DNA of 64,000 nt from Ampullaceana balthica (taxonomy: Eukaryota > Mollusca > Gastropoda > Lymnaeidae): the NCBI GenBank assembly GCA_944989445.1, contig CALYLW010000039.1:1179001-1243000 (forward strand), written 5' to 3'. Made by a program: the position numbers and the translations under genes. Below the pieces are notes generated by a model. That model worked only from the letters and a program-made list of their open reading frames with translations, made no database searches and was not told the DNA's origin. Shown one piece after another: positions 13,601 through 23,805 of this stretch. The stretch's first letter is position 1. The number at the start of each line of letters is the position of its first letter.

Positions 13601-15995
13601 TTTTGGATTTGGTCTTCTATACGGCTAGCATATTTCATCCAAAAAAAATAATTCTCGCCTGCAGAAAAGGATAATTAACCACACAAACAAATCTTTTAAT
13701 CTAGCCATTTTGCCAGGGAAACTAAATGTTGACACATTGGAAGCTGCTGCTCCTTCATATCTTAAATATCATTTTCCTCCTCACCTTGGCATGTCCTAAC
13801 CAATGTTCTTTTTAAGCTGCGCAGGTGCGCTGCCGCGCAGGTATCTGACCGACGTCTTACAGCAATTTAGAATTTCCGCGCAACAATTTTGTAAATATAG
13901 CACAAAAAATGGTTTCTGTGCAACTTTGCACTCGAGAATTTTTACTTTGCACACGGACCAAAGAACCTTATAGGGAACATTGGTCCTAACTAACCACCTT
14001 TGAATTTCAGAACAAAACACTTATCTTATCTTATCTTATCTGTTACAGACGCTCCATGTATACAGAAGATTATTGCGTCCAACTCTTTTCCATGGGTTAT
14101 GTCTACTCTTTTATTGTCATAAAAGTTTTAAATGTTGATTGGGTGTTTGTTTTCTTGATTTCGTCAAGTGGAAGGGAAGAATGAGAAATTGTATGTGCTT
14201 GTTCTTGTATACGGATAAGAAAAATGTTATCCTATGTCTACATAAAAGTTGTATTAGATTGTCTTTGTGTTGTATTCCCAAGTTAGAATTAATTGCTTTA
14301 ACTATTAATAATACTTTGCTCATTGTACCTCTATATCTATCCTCCAGTGTTTCAAGATTTAATCATTTTTTAAAAATGGTGTTATTCTTGTCAGTTTTAA
14401 ATATTCTCCGGTAATGAATGTGGCGCTCTTTTTTAATTTGTTCTAATTTATCAATGTTTTCTTTGGTAGATGGGTCTCAAACAGAAGATGCATATTCTAG
14501 CACAGGTCTCAGAAAATTGTCCCATACACGCCACTACCCCGAATACATTCTAGAAGCACCCTCCTTCTGTGTAGATATCGCTAAATCTTGTTTAAATTTA
14601 TCAATAACAAAATCCTTACCGACGTTTCAGTGATGCTGGAAGCGTTGATTGGTGGATTCCTAGACCACGTGACATTACCTACGGTGGAGGTGCATGTAAA
14701 CGTGATGTTTGTACCTTCCTCAAAGGCGTTGTTGAAATTGGACGACGTGACCTTTGGGTTTTGTCCTGAAAATTTAACAATATATTAATACTAGGTTGCA
14801 CTGGGGCACCGTGGCGCCTGCGGCGCCCACTTTTTTTTGGGGCGCTAACGCGCCAACCTTTTTCGAAAGCCCAAATAACTTGTCCTTGTATGATAAATAC
14901 GTAATATTAAACTTCCTTAAACTTACACAAAGTATTTTATAATACGGGTTGTAGGGCGCCTAAGGCGCCCACTTTTTTGTGTGGTCAAAAGCCCAAGTAA
15001 CTTATCCTTGTATGATAAATACGAAATATTCTTGAATATTACACAAAGTATTTATATAATATTTTTTTACAGTGCTAATCACCAAAATATTTTTTAACTG
15101 CACGTCTCGTCTGTCTTGTCCATGACGCTACTAATTTTAGAAAGCAGCGCACCAAATTACTGCACCAAAAAAAAACTCTTTGAGTCAGTCAGCACTGCTT
15201 AAAACACAAATGCTGACGTCAAAGGTTTGTGCTTTGTTTGGTTAATGTTAATCAGGAAACCAAAATGATTATGATTTTTAAGTCTATATTTTCAATTTAA
15301 AAAACAAAAACAGAGTGATGTCCCTTAGCGTTAGGCCACAGTCATAATTGAGGGTAAATCTATTTAAGATGTTCAAATGTATCCTCTATGGATTCTGGTC
15401 TAATGTTTATTTTTTCAATAAACGAAACTATTTAAAATAATAACTAATTTAGGACGCGAAAATAATAGCGGATCAAAAGTGTGGGGGCTGAGAGTTAAAT
15501 TATTTTTTAAATGAGTAAAAATATTTTTGGTCATCTTTAAATAAGATAAACAATAATTGTTCCATCTGTTAACTACGATGTCCAATTATGCTTTTGTTAA
15601 CCAGTCGAATGCGTAAAGCCAACACGACTCACTTATTTACTGTTTATATTTACCTTTTAACTTCGATATTATGTAAGATTTTGTAAATATCTTTTCAAAT
15701 TGGACTTTCATCTTTTTATTCATCTCACAAATTTGCTTGTCCCTTTTTTATTGGAAACTTTCCTGCTACCGCCCCTGTACTATAATTAAAAGAGAAGCAA
15801 TACACACTGAGATATAACTATGAGTTACATGGCACTACACATACCGAACACCGGTGGAGCAATGACCAAAAATAGAAACAGTGATACGACATAGTTAGAA
15901 GACTTGTGATACTCTTTCAACAAAGTATTCACTTTGTACGTTGCTTGGAGACATTCTCGTCTTTCTGTAGTTTTACGTGAGCACATTTCATCCAT
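4468..15995 (-). CDS. IgSF secreted or surface protein gene (seven exons, 3' end not found)
   Basis: Seven minus-strand exons join in one frame: 15995-15845, 14765-14620, 13451-13331, 8640-8526, 8393-8182, 8012-7917 and 4656-4468, 1030 coding bases or about 343 residues. Exon 1 gives a start methionine and a hydrophobic stretch (VVSLFLFLVI), probably a signal peptide or signal anchor. Three Ig-like domains follow, each split by one intron: exons 2+3, 4+5 and 6+7. Each has a strand-B cysteine (TFTC, LTC, LSC), and the F-strand cysteine is seen as SVTC, SLTCYV and DAGNYTCTA. Boundaries between domains are all phase 1, the classic Ig arrangement. All introns are GT/AG. The last exon ends in phase 1 with a good donor, so the gene continues left, possibly off the window. 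Adhesion or immune recognition is family-level inference only. Transposons fill its introns. Confidence 0.88.
5454..5528 (+). tRNA. tRNA-like sequence, probably pseudogene or SINE head
   Basis: It has a good A box (TAGTGTAGTGG) and B box (GGTTCAAGCC). The anticodon stem can form (CGTCT with AGGCG) around the loop GCCATGC. The residue before the anticodon is C rather than the near-universal T, and the acceptor ends (GTGATTC and GGGAACA) do not pair well, so a working tRNA is unlikely. Similar sequences (CCTCGCTGGGGTC at 5343, CCTCGCTAGGGTC at 5602) lie on both sides, hinting at a mobile unit. Confidence 0.45.
5845..5893 (+). mobile_element. LINE ORF fragment, 5' part, cut by a hAT insertion
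   Basis: The frame ending at 5893 encodes IKRRLRRLENVKR, the basic segment after the reverse-transcriptase domain in many LINE polyproteins. It continues in the same frame at 7395 once the intervening hAT element and one copy of its 8-bp target duplication are removed. Confidence 0.65.
5894..7394 (+). mobile_element. hAT (Charlie-like) element with transposase remnant
   Basis: The ends are AAGGGGTATCCAAAG on the left and the complement of CAGGGGTGTCCAAAG on the right, flanked by a perfect 8-bp duplication, GTCAAACG (5886-5893 and 7395-7402). The left end carries the GGCCCGCGG stretch typical of this hAT group. The interior holds decayed transposase: 6624-6830 encodes LNTRLPGHNAVLSQLYSHIK-type sequence as in GTF2IRD2-like hAT proteins, and about 7119-7250 encodes the C-terminal dimerisation region (CEQKFSVMNFNKK, then RLSTSHLCDIIRI). 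Frameshifts and stops make it inactive. Confidence 0.9.
7395..7810 (+). mobile_element. LINE ORF fragment, 3' part
   Basis: It encodes YSELVTGKRSVGRPRLRY, then after stops DLAEDRSTWRDIKKEE and KRMRRKARQ, the usual C-terminal tail of RTE/CR1-type LINE proteins. It is broken by stops near 7497 and frameshifts. It is the downstream half of the copy split by the hAT element. Confidence 0.75.
7917..8012 (-). CDS. IgSF gene exon 6: first half of Ig domain 3
   Basis: The acceptor is GTTCTCAG and the donor GTAAGT; 96 bases, phase 1 to phase 1. It encodes PPLVSKSGNNTVSTG and VILSCIVLANHYD with the B-strand cysteine. It joins exon 7 across a 3.3-kb intron. Confidence 0.86.
8182..8393 (-). CDS. IgSF gene exon 5: second half of Ig domain 2
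   Basis: The acceptor is TTTGCAG and the donor GTGAGT; phase 2 to phase 1, 212 bases. It encodes NITSQ-like strand residues (YNVTSQLTFTL) and YSLTCYVVHEYG, with the F-strand cysteine. The usual DxGxYxC motif is weak here, as in divergent invertebrate Ig domains. Confidence 0.88.
8526..8640 (-). CDS. IgSF gene exon 4: first half of Ig domain 2
   Basis: The acceptor is CTTCTAG and the donor GTAAGT; phase 1 to phase 2. It encodes VPVITSPN, then NTLTCLVYG with the B-strand cysteine, and ends at NIYWR, whose tryptophan is the core Ig residue. The arginine codon is completed by the next exon. Confidence 0.88.
8797..9620. mobile_element. Composite inverted-repeat element around a repeat-family core
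   Basis: A 174-bp hairpin element (8797-8970) has terminal inverted repeats of about 38 bases (AACTACTTCGATTTAATAGA inward). A second, degraded copy lies at about 9462-9620. Between them, 8951-9050 is the inverted copy of 9375-9475, so the whole block is a large inverted repeat. The central ~330 bases carry the conserved core seen elsewhere in the window (GATCAATCTGAAATTTTGAT near 9215). The right edge abuts a LINE tail. Confidence 0.7.
9618..9858 (+). mobile_element. LINE 3' tail fragment with (GATAA)n end
   Basis: The 3' coding end and tail match the copy at 32140-32382 (TTCTTATTCCGTATGCAAGA, then the GATAAGATAAGATAA tail). It is a short 5'-truncated insertion, joined directly to the MITE on its left. 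Confidence 0.8.
9859..9983 (+). mobile_element. Helitron 3' end
   Basis: A perfect hairpin, CCGTCA-TTTT-TGACGG (9956-9971), is followed by eight bases, then CTAG (9980-9983) and T, the textbook Helitron 3' terminus. The upstream part carries the family signature AACAAGGACAAGTTAGTTGG and a GGCGCC-type palindrome, also found at 12.9, 14.8, 43.2 and 61.5 kb. Confidence 0.75.
10140..12016 (+). repeat. Tandem ~540-bp repeat, about 3.5 units (subfamily A)
   Basis: Head-to-tail units start near 10172, 10707, 11238 and 11780, marked by GAGGGGAAAAGTCTG-like sequence. Each carries the core GTTCGATCGATCTGAAATTT and the inverted pair ATATAAGGGATTTA / TAAATCCCTTATAT (for example 11066 and 11114), where one unit's tail meets the next unit's head. 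G-runs of 7-10 bases lie between units. It lies in a long intron of the IgSF gene. Confidence 0.88.
12017..12769. other. Intronic, no gene seen
   Basis: AT-rich sequence with no splice-bounded Ig segment. A 71-codon minus-strand open frame (12547-12762) has no recognisable domain. Confidence 0.4.
12770..13002 (+). mobile_element. Helitron-type fragment with 3' end
   Basis: It shares with 43020-43327 the sequence from GACGTCATT through TATTTATCAAACAAGGA. It ends with an imperfect GGGCACC-GTAG-GCGCCC hairpin, eight bases, CTAG (12999-13002) and T. The 5' end is not resolved. Confidence 0.65.
13331..13451 (-). CDS. IgSF gene exon 3: second half of Ig domain 1
   Basis: The acceptor is AACAATTAG and the donor GTAAGT; phase 0 to phase 1. 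It encodes a segment containing NATATDNSRSVTCTSSNGG, with the F-strand cysteine in VTC, then a G-strand (ATITPYVI) leading into the next domain. Confidence 0.87.
14019..14511 (-). mobile_element. LINE 3' fragment inside intron 2
   Basis: Minus-strand copy of the LINE at 31774-32382, read from about 14511 (RPVLEYASSV) through AINSNLGIQHKDNLIQ to a tail of CTTATCTTATC repeats on the plus strand (14019-14041). It contains stops and frameshifts. It lies in the same orientation as the host IgSF gene. Confidence 0.82.
14620..14765 (-). CDS. IgSF gene exon 2: first half of Ig domain 1
   Basis: The acceptor is TTTTCAG and the donor GTAAGG; 146 bases, starting in phase 1 and ending in phase 0. It encodes a segment with NITFTCTST and, 11 residues on, VTWSR: the B-strand cysteine and C-strand tryptophan of an Ig fold. 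Several NxS/T glycosylation sites are visible. A Helitron 3' end sits only 26 bases upstream of the acceptor. Confidence 0.88.
14791..15065 (-). mobile_element. Helitron-type fragment with 3' end next to exon 2
   Basis: The minus-strand terminus CTAG (14794-14791) is followed by T, preceded by GGCGCC palindromes (14812-14850) and the family signature ACAAGGACAAGTTATTTGGG. A second partial copy follows at 14945-15060. The end lies 26 bases from the acceptor of IgSF exon 2. Confidence 0.7.
15066..15780. other. Intron 1, nothing identified
   Basis: AT-rich sequence with no open frame of note and no recognisable repeat end. Confidence 0.4.
15845..15995 (-). CDS. IgSF gene exon 1: start and signal sequence
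   Basis: It starts at ATG 15995-15993; the sequence just upstream in the same frame is a run of stops (TAA TGA TAA TAA), so the start is well fixed unless the second ATG, codon 4, is used. The first 34 residues are polar and basic (begins MDEMCSRKTTERRECLQ), followed by a hydrophobic segment and PPVFG. The donor is GTATGTG. A possible acceptor (CTTAACAG, about 16019) suggests a 5' untranslated exon further upstream. The polar part is long for a signal peptide. A related exon lies at 62624-62761. Confidence 0.85.
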
Positions 15996-16019
15996 CTTTG
16001 GTTCTTATTATCATTACCT

Positions 16020-16859
16020 GTTAAGTACATTAAAATAAACAAAGAAATTGTTACATTTCAATCATGTTTTGAATATGGTGTTTTCTTGATAGGCCCAGCT
16101 CAATTTTAAAAGAAATGGAGTCCATTGGTAGATAAATATATCTACCATCAGAAGAAAACAATATTTAAAAATAGATTTGATGAGCCAACGATATATTAAT
16201 GTTAGTAATATAATTTTAATAAATATTTGTTTGAGTTGTCAGGTTATTGGTACAAGTCATAATTAAACTATTTTTACGTGCTGTGAAATTTGAAACATCG
16301 TTTTTACTAAGCTGACATGCCAATATAAATAAATTCTTGTATTTGATAGTTCTTTTTTGTCTTGTTTTAATGATACGTTTTAACTTTTTATTTATTTTTC
16401 TTTAATTGTATATTTTTTATATTTTAAATTTCTATTAATTTTTTATTTTATTTTTTGTGGGGAGGGGTGGTAAAATATAAAATAAATGATAATTCTACCT
16501 TTTCACAGATGGAAAACAATATATTATAGATCTAAAACTTTTCAAGCCATAAAATAAAGAATTTCCTGAGTTGAGTTTAAACTAAATTGTATCTTTCTTA
16601 TATTAATGGAGAATATCAAGTAAAACCAAAATGAAATCGTGCACGTAGTCGCATCAGGAAATAGTGAAATAAGAAAAGTCAACTGATTTCTTTTTTTCAA
16701 TAGCAAATATTAACAGTTTAACTTACCCTCTTCGGTAACAGAGCGCCGGTATGTAACAAGTACTTGACTTCCTCTTCGATATGGTGCTAACTGTGCCCTT
16801 TTGTTTTGTTTTTTTAATACTTCCTCATACCAGTTAGCTGCAATATCGATCTATAATGA
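16020..16859. other. 5' region of the IgSF gene
   Basis: AT-rich. It may contain an untranslated exon or promoter, but no TATA box or other site can be assigned with confidence. Confidence 0.35.
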
Positions 16860-18711
16860 CAGTGGCGTAGCTAGGGGGGTGTTGGGATTGTCCACCCCCG
16901 GGTGGTCACGTTTAAAGGGCGGCATTTCTGGGCTTTTGAAAAGTAAAGCCATTTCTGACAAACTCCCTGAAGGGGGAAAACCAAGGTGAAACAAAAATAT
17001 TCTTAATTTCGAGTCTGAATTAACGGATTTGCGCAACATTTGTTTAATCAGAAAGTGGTTGTTATAACTAACGCAATCCCGTTCAAAAATTTAAAATCGC
17101 TCAAAAAGGTATCGTTTTGCTTGGAAAATTAAGCGGTATACGTCACAGATCTCACTTTTATAAGAAAACTGGAAAAAAAACACATCACTGCTGGGCAGAA
17201 TAATATGTGCTATCACTATCGCCACGACAGTTTTTGCGTGGAATTTCGACATGCACAGAATGATGCACTAACAAGTACTTACATGGCATGGTGGTTCAAA
17301 TATTGTGTTTAACTTGCAAGTAGTAATTTTTATTACTGTTTCAGTTTTCTGAAAATTATTTTAAGGTGACTTAATAAAAATTAAATTTATTTTGTTTTTA
17401 TTGCATTAATGTGTGCCTTTAATTACAATGCGGTTATTAATTGAACAATTTACGCCTATTCAATTAAATTTATCTGTAAATAATTTGAATTCGTCTACTT
17501 TATGGAAAATTATTAAGATTTATGGCAAGAACATGAAAATATTCAAATTTCTCCGTTAATAAACACCACAATAGCATAAATAATTTCGAAAAAGACATAC
17601 TTTAAAATTTCAAGCATTTTGGAAAAATTGTCATCTGAATAAGTAACTATTGAAACGAGATCAGATGCTGGAATTTTACTCAGTTCAATGCAATCTTTTC
17701 CTTTTCTGTGTTATCTCAATTTATGGGTACCCGTCTTTTTTTAAAATTAATGTAAACCAATTTCATGGAACAAAGAGATGTGCTAATACAGAACGCTGAT
17801 ATAGAGCGTTGGAGATATCAACTGAATGCGAGTTAGAAAGAGAAAATATATGAGGGGGTGGGGGGAATTCAGAAGACGTGGTTCTATCTTTAGAGCAATA
17901 AGTACAACGAGAAATGTTTTTATCCATGGAGTGAATTATACAAGAAAATAAAAGAACGCGTTGATGAGTTGCATGTCCTTGTAAGAAAATATTCCTGAAT
18001 AATACCATGTAACCTACTAAATGAAGAATTTGAACATCAAATAAATTTCTTTATTGAAAATTAAGATAGGTGGGGCCTATGAAAGCGCGGGGCCCACTGT
18101 GACCACATAGGTTGGAGTGTCCTAGGACCAGCCTTGGCTGTACCTATACTAAAAAAGAGCCCCCCTTGATCTATTAAAATATATTCAACAGTATAGATTG
18201 GAAAATTCTGTACCCAACATTATAATTATGCTAAGAATTTTTTTTCAACAATTGCTAACAGTGTATCTAGTTGTGAAAGGAGCTTCTCCGAACTGAAAGA
18301 GATAACAAAAGTATCTTCGTTCCACAATGAGCTATTTGAGACAACAAAATCTAACAATAGGTTACATTGAACAATATATTACAAATAATTTAAATTTTGA
18401 TAGCATAATACACGATTTTTCTGTTATGAAAGTTAGGAAAGTAAATGTATAAATATGTTTACATACTAATGTATACAATTACTTTGTTTGTAAAAAAAAT
18501 GAGGGGGGGGGGACCTGCGACTTCAATAAATTTCTTGTGGCCTTTAAAAAATATCTTGTATTTTTATGAATATGTATTGATAGAAATATCAACTTATGTG
18601 GCCTCTTTTATTACTGCTTACATAAAAAGGGCATGCTATGGTAAAAATGTTCCCCACCTTTACTTCGTTTCAATTACAATTATTTATTTTTGTTTTTAAT
18701 ATATAAATTTA

Positions 18712-19820
18712 AAAACCGCAAAATAACACATTTTTGACTATAAATCCTGTATATGCGAGACATACTTAAAAGAATGTTCATTATAATACGCATCGCACGA
18801 CAATTCAAAAATCAAAAATTTTAGTTATGTCTAAAATGTATAAAGGATTTATAGTAAAAAAAACAACTTCTACAGTCTGCCTGCTAAATTTAAGCTCGAT
18901 TTGATCACGGAAAAGGGATTTTAAAAAACATTTTTTAACATAGTGCGCACCACGAGACAGATTAGCAATTAATAGCATTACATTTACAGATCGGGAATAT
19001 AATTTAAAATGTATCGTCAATATAATATGCACCGCACAGTGTGACAGGAATGTATTAAAAAGGTTGTTCAATATAATATGCACCGGAACACTCTAGCACA
19101 AAAAATAACATGCTACATAGAAAGCAATAGAGATAATCTAAAAATTCATTAATTTAATTACAGTACATTCGATCGATCTGAAATTTTAATAGATCATTTG
19201 TATCATAACCACGAGTCTTCCTGCAAAATCGCAGCTCGCCAGCTTACGGGGAAGTGGGTTAAAAAGTGATCCAAAGATTTTTTCGGCAAGCAAGCAGACA
19301 CCACGAGTTATTATAAAGAATATATTTTTAAAAACGTATAAAAAACAAGTTTTTGACTACAAATGCTTTATATAGGAGACGCAACTAAAAGAATGTTCAT
19401 TATAATACGCACCGCGAGACAATCCAAAAATACAAATTTTAGTTATGTCTCGTAAAAGATGTTTAATATAATCCGCACCAATCGGGAATATATTATTAAA
19501 AAGTATTGTCAATATAATACCCACCTTATTGCGCGACAGGAAAGGTTGTTCAATATAATACGCACCACGACACTCCAGCACAAAAATTAACATGTTACAT
19601 AGAGATAAATCAAGATAGTCTAAAAATTCATTAATTTAATTACAGTACATGTGATCGATCTGACATTTTGATACTTCGTTTTTATCATCGGCACGAGTCT
19701 TCCTGCAAAATTTCAGCTCGCTAGTTTATTAGGAAGTTGGTTAAAAATCGATGCAAGTTTTTTTCGGCAAAGAAGGCTGCAAACAGACGCGACGAGTTCT
19801 TTTAAAGGATCTTAAAAAAA
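18712..19820 (+). repeat. Two tandem subfamily B repeats inserted in hAT copy 1
   Basis: Two units carry the head TTTTTGACTATAAATCC or its variant, four spaced copies of a short motif near TATAATACGCACC, the core CGATCGATCTGAAATTT, and a tail TTCGGCAA...CGAGTT. The matching position in hAT copy 2 (about 33690) is empty, so this insertion is younger than the split of the two hAT copies. Confidence 0.8.
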
Positions 19821-19839
19821 CATCATATGATTGACTTAA

Positions 19840-20217
19840 GGGGCCGTCCATAAATTGACGTCACTCAATTTTGGCTGAGTTTTCACCCCCCCCCCTCTTC
19901 ACAGGTCGTCACAAAAACGTAGACCCCTTCGTCACAACGCTTCTCCCCCCCCCCATAAAAGACGTATTTTCTATTTGAAAATGAGCATGTTTCAAATCAA
20001 TTTTTTTTTGTCATTTAAAAAATATTTTTTATTTTTATTGTAAGGCTGCACTCTAATATCGTAACACGCGTGAAGCCATGTAAAAGTCATTAAATATAGT
20101 GTCGGTAATCGTATATTTAAGTGGAACTTTTATTTAAAAATGCGCGTTTTGATGTGACGTCAAATGTGTGAGCCCCCTCCCCCCCCCAGGTGCGTGACGT
20201 CATTTATGGACGGCCCC
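19840..20217. mobile_element. MITE with TAA target duplication, nested in hAT copy 1
   Basis: The terminal inverted repeats start GGGGCCGTCCATAAAT and continue to GACGTCAC, flanked by TAA on both sides (19837-19839 and 20218-20220), as expected for a PIF/Harbinger-type element. The same insertion occurs in hAT copy 2 at 33719-34076, so it was present before the hAT copies separated. Confidence 0.8.
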
Positions 20218-20275
20218 TAAAAGGGCGGCAAATTGGAGACCGCCCTGGGCGGCAAAAGTTCTAGCTACGCCACTG

Positions 20276-20559
20276 TATATGGATAAGTGCCAACAGCAGG
20301 AATGTTTTGTTTATAGTTCAGTGGTTTTCAAAATGTGTCCCGACACGGTACTTGACGTCGGTTAAAATTAGCCGCATCGATTCATAGGTAGACACACAAG
20401 AATCAAATAAGACGGATACTTTGATCAAGATATAGCTAGATCCATTCATCTCACACAGAAACAGACCTGTTTCGCCTTTGTTTCAACTCTGTTTTTTTTT
20501 AATATACATTTCAAAATATACCAAGCCTTTCTCAGATCGAAAATGATTTCAACTTACTT
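20276..20559. other. No feature identified
   Basis: Short unique stretch between the hAT element and a dispersed repeat. Confidence 0.4.
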
Positions 20560-21095
20560 CCGAGTCTCTATATATGTCTTACTTTTAAAATCTTTTATAT
20601 TAACTTGTGGTGTCTTTTTGAGCCCTTGCTTGATTGTTTGCCGAAAAAACTTTGGATCGATTTTTAACCCACTTCCTAGTAAGCTAGCGAGCTGAAATTT
20701 TGCAGGCAATTTTGTGTCGATGATAAAATGATGTGTCAAAATTTCAGATCGATCGCATGTACAGTAATTAAATTATTGAATTTTTAGATTTTTTAAAATG
20801 TATCTCTATGTATTATCTTAATTTTTGAGATAGAGTGTCACGGTGCGTATTATATTGAACGACCTTTTTATTAATACTTCCCTGTTGCGCGATTTGGTGC
20901 AAATTATATTGACAATACTTTTTAAAAATATATTCCCGATCGGTGCGCATTATATTAAACATCTTTTACGAGACATAACTATAATTTTGTATTTTTGATT
21001 GTCTTGTGCTGCGAATTATAATGGACATTATTTTAGTTATATCTCCTATATAAAGGATTTATAGTCAAAAACTTGTTTTTACGTGTTTAAAAAAA
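20560..21095 (-). repeat. Dispersed repeat, subfamily B copy
   Basis: Minus-strand copy: the head GACTATAAATCCTTTATA lies near 21065 and the tail TTAATATAAAAGATTTTA near 20590, with the core around 20740. Four copies of the TATAATNCGCACC motif lie between, near 20835-21030, as GGTGCGTATTATATT and variants. Confidence 0.8.
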
Positions 21096-23805
21096 AATTA
21101 TCTGTAATTATCTTATACTTTATTAAACACCTGACACTAACTTTCTTGTTCTCAACAGGTGAGTTTTTCTGCATTATCCAGACCTGTCTTAGCTGTAATA
21201 AATCAGGTTATCTATGTTTATTTGTTTATTTGGTGTGTAAAAAAACGTTTTCCTTTTAATACATTTCATACATATATTAGAAGTTGAAAGGGAGATATTT
21301 TTTTTTCATAAGACCAATTTCGAGATGAACTTTAGTCAGAAATATCTAAGAATATTCAAACTATTTTAAATGTATACGATAAACATGAGACTGAGTTAAT
21401 TTTTTTAAAAATTTTAAAACGTGATCTTCGTTATACATTCATTTTATACGGCAAAATATTTGGGTATTTTTTTCAAATGGCAAGAATTCTCTTATATTTT
21501 GAGAAAAGCATTTAATTCAGTTAAAAGTGTTACAAACAGACATGATTTACATTTGTGGAGTTGAGTTAAACACCTTTTCAAGCCAATTAAACAACGGAAA
21601 GTGATGTAAATCTATAGACAAAATTGTACAAACAGTGTTGATCAGATGAATGAAAGCGTTTTCAAATAGTGACTGTTGAATATTAAAGGACTATGCTGTA
21701 ATGTCGTGTTGGGACTTAGTTAAGCAGAAAATCATTAAAAAAAAATTAAATCTGACAAGATAAGTCCACTAAAAATACGACTTATATGAAACATTGTTGG
21801 AACACATCTTATTTTGATAAAATCACATGGTTCATAGATATAAATAATTATTAAAACATGGACAAGGTCTAATCCTCGAAATTTACATTACTTTTTGAAT
21901 GCACGCCCTTTTAGAATCATTATTCTTAAGAAATAATGAGTAATTTTGTTTTATATTTTCTCAGCGTTTTGATTTATTTATTTTATTTTTTTACACAGTA
22001 TCATAGTCGAAATATACAAACTTTTCAGAACAAATTCAGTTATTGTTGTAGTTTTTAGATATAACGGTTCAATCATATTAACTTTTTTTTTAATGGAAAC
22101 TCAGATTGCACCCAAAATTTTGCCCGAAGACTTATTAGGGCTGTAAAAATAGAATTTAGTTTTATATTTAATAATACAAGTGAATGAGGATCTCTCTCTC
22201 TCTCTCTCTCTCTGCTTCTTGCTCCCTCTATCTTTTCCCAACAATGCCCTCCTCTATCTTACTCTTAGTCTCTCTTTTTACCTCTCTCTTTGTCCTTCTT
22301 TACCATGGAGTATTACAATTCATGTTACTTTGGTCGGCTTTACACCAGTAGGGTTGTAAAGGTGGGGGAAAAATGAAATTTAAAAAAAAACGTTTTTTTT
22401 TGCTTTTCAGCGTCAAATATTTTAGCAATTCTACAAAATACACATTATCTAAAGAAATATTATTCCTGCTATCTTAGTCTTTGACCATAACTCCTGACCA
22501 AAGACATTCAAAGATTATAATTTACAATTTAATGTCTGACTTAAACCAGATAGTCTGATATAAATGACATGTCAACGGAATCTTGGATTATAGACTAGAC
22601 TAGGGGTGGCCAGACCTTCAGTATCTGAGAGATATTTTACAAATTAAAAATATTGTTACAGGCCGCATTGAAGTACTATGATTTGCGACCCCAGTCACAA
22701 TGAAAAATTGCTTCAGCAATTTATTTGTAGAAATTGTTGTTTATGGGATTTTCATGATTTACACATTTCAGTTGTTTTAACCCTAATCGTATGTTGAAGA
22801 AATGTCAGTTACATAATTAACACATATTTAAACTTTTAAAATGTATGAATGGAAACACATTGCATCTATACTCATAATTATAGTCAACATTCCTTGTTAT
22901 GATTCTGTTCAGAAGCCTTTGAACTAGCAAGTTTCTTTAAATCTGGTTGGTAGCGAGCTAGTAATTGTGGTGCGAAGTAATTATTTCAGATCCTGGTTAC
23001 TAGTTACATCTCGATGCTTTGATTTTATGATACTTCATTTTGATGTACAAAAATTCATTGGAATTTGTGTTATGGTCGGCAAAGACTTCAATTATTTAGA
23101 TCTAATTTAGAAATTACTTCTAAATATTTTACTTTAACAAAGTCCCTAACAGGGTTGCTTAGCACGAGCAATATTCCAAGTGATAGCATAACTTGTTTTA
23201 GTTCAAATGACACCTTCTTAGCTGAAAGCAGAAAGTAGTGTCTGCTGCTGACACATTCTAGACTTCAGCACAGCAAACGTGCTTATTCTTAATTCAGATT
23301 GTAGGTGATACTTTGATGCAAGGTCTTAATGAGTTTATAATAAACTTCAAAGTGCTAGCCGTTTTGAAATTTGCTAGCAGCTATTGGCAAAAGAAGGAAG
23401 ATTTGCATATAGTCTTTATCGATAAATGCAAAGTCCTCTTCCCATTCAGGTAGAATTCCGTACATGTTCGTTGTCTGCAACTTTTTGTCATATTTGATGT
23501 AACATTTTAAATAATGAGTTACTAACTTTAGTAGGACTAACAGTAATGTTCAATACTTTAAATTGCAGATTTTACCAAAACCGGAACCAAAAAATAATTA
23601 GTTTACATCATCAACTCACCAGAAACCAGTTCCTTCTTTCAACTTTAAAAATTTAAATCAAACCCAATTTTTTCAACAAAGAGAGTCCCTCCATTTTATA
23701 ATTTATAACAAAACCTTTCATTTTCAAAAATAACTATTTATTTCAAAAGTTCTAAATTCGGTAGCCACAAATGTAAACACAAAAGAGCTACATGCGACTC
23801 GCAAG
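21096..23805. other. Intergenic, no gene seen
   Basis: AT-rich sequence. It includes a short CT run (22190-22213) and, near 22610, a sequence resembling a hAT end (TAGGGGTGGCCAGACC) for which no partner end was found. No coding frame could be supported. Confidence 0.4.

Larger units (their letters stand above)
16860..20275 (+). mobile_element. hAT element, copy 1, with two nested insertions
   Basis: It has perfect 15-bp terminal inverted repeats, CAGTGGCGTAGCTAG, with flanks TATAATGA and TATATGGA (6 of 8 bases alike, a decayed target duplication). The transposase C-terminus is visible at 18250-18420: SVSSCERSFSELKEI, then in another frame IEQYITNNLNFDSIIHDF, the hAT dimerisation region; frameshifts and stops make it inactive. 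It aligns end to end with the copy at 30964-34134. It contains a 378-bp inner MITE (shared) and a 1.1-kb repeat insertion at about 18712-19820 that copy 2 lacks. Confidence 0.9.

Noticed and set aside
22610..22990. hAT element beginning TAGGGGTGGCCAGACC
   Set aside because: No inverted partner end or flanking duplication could be found.
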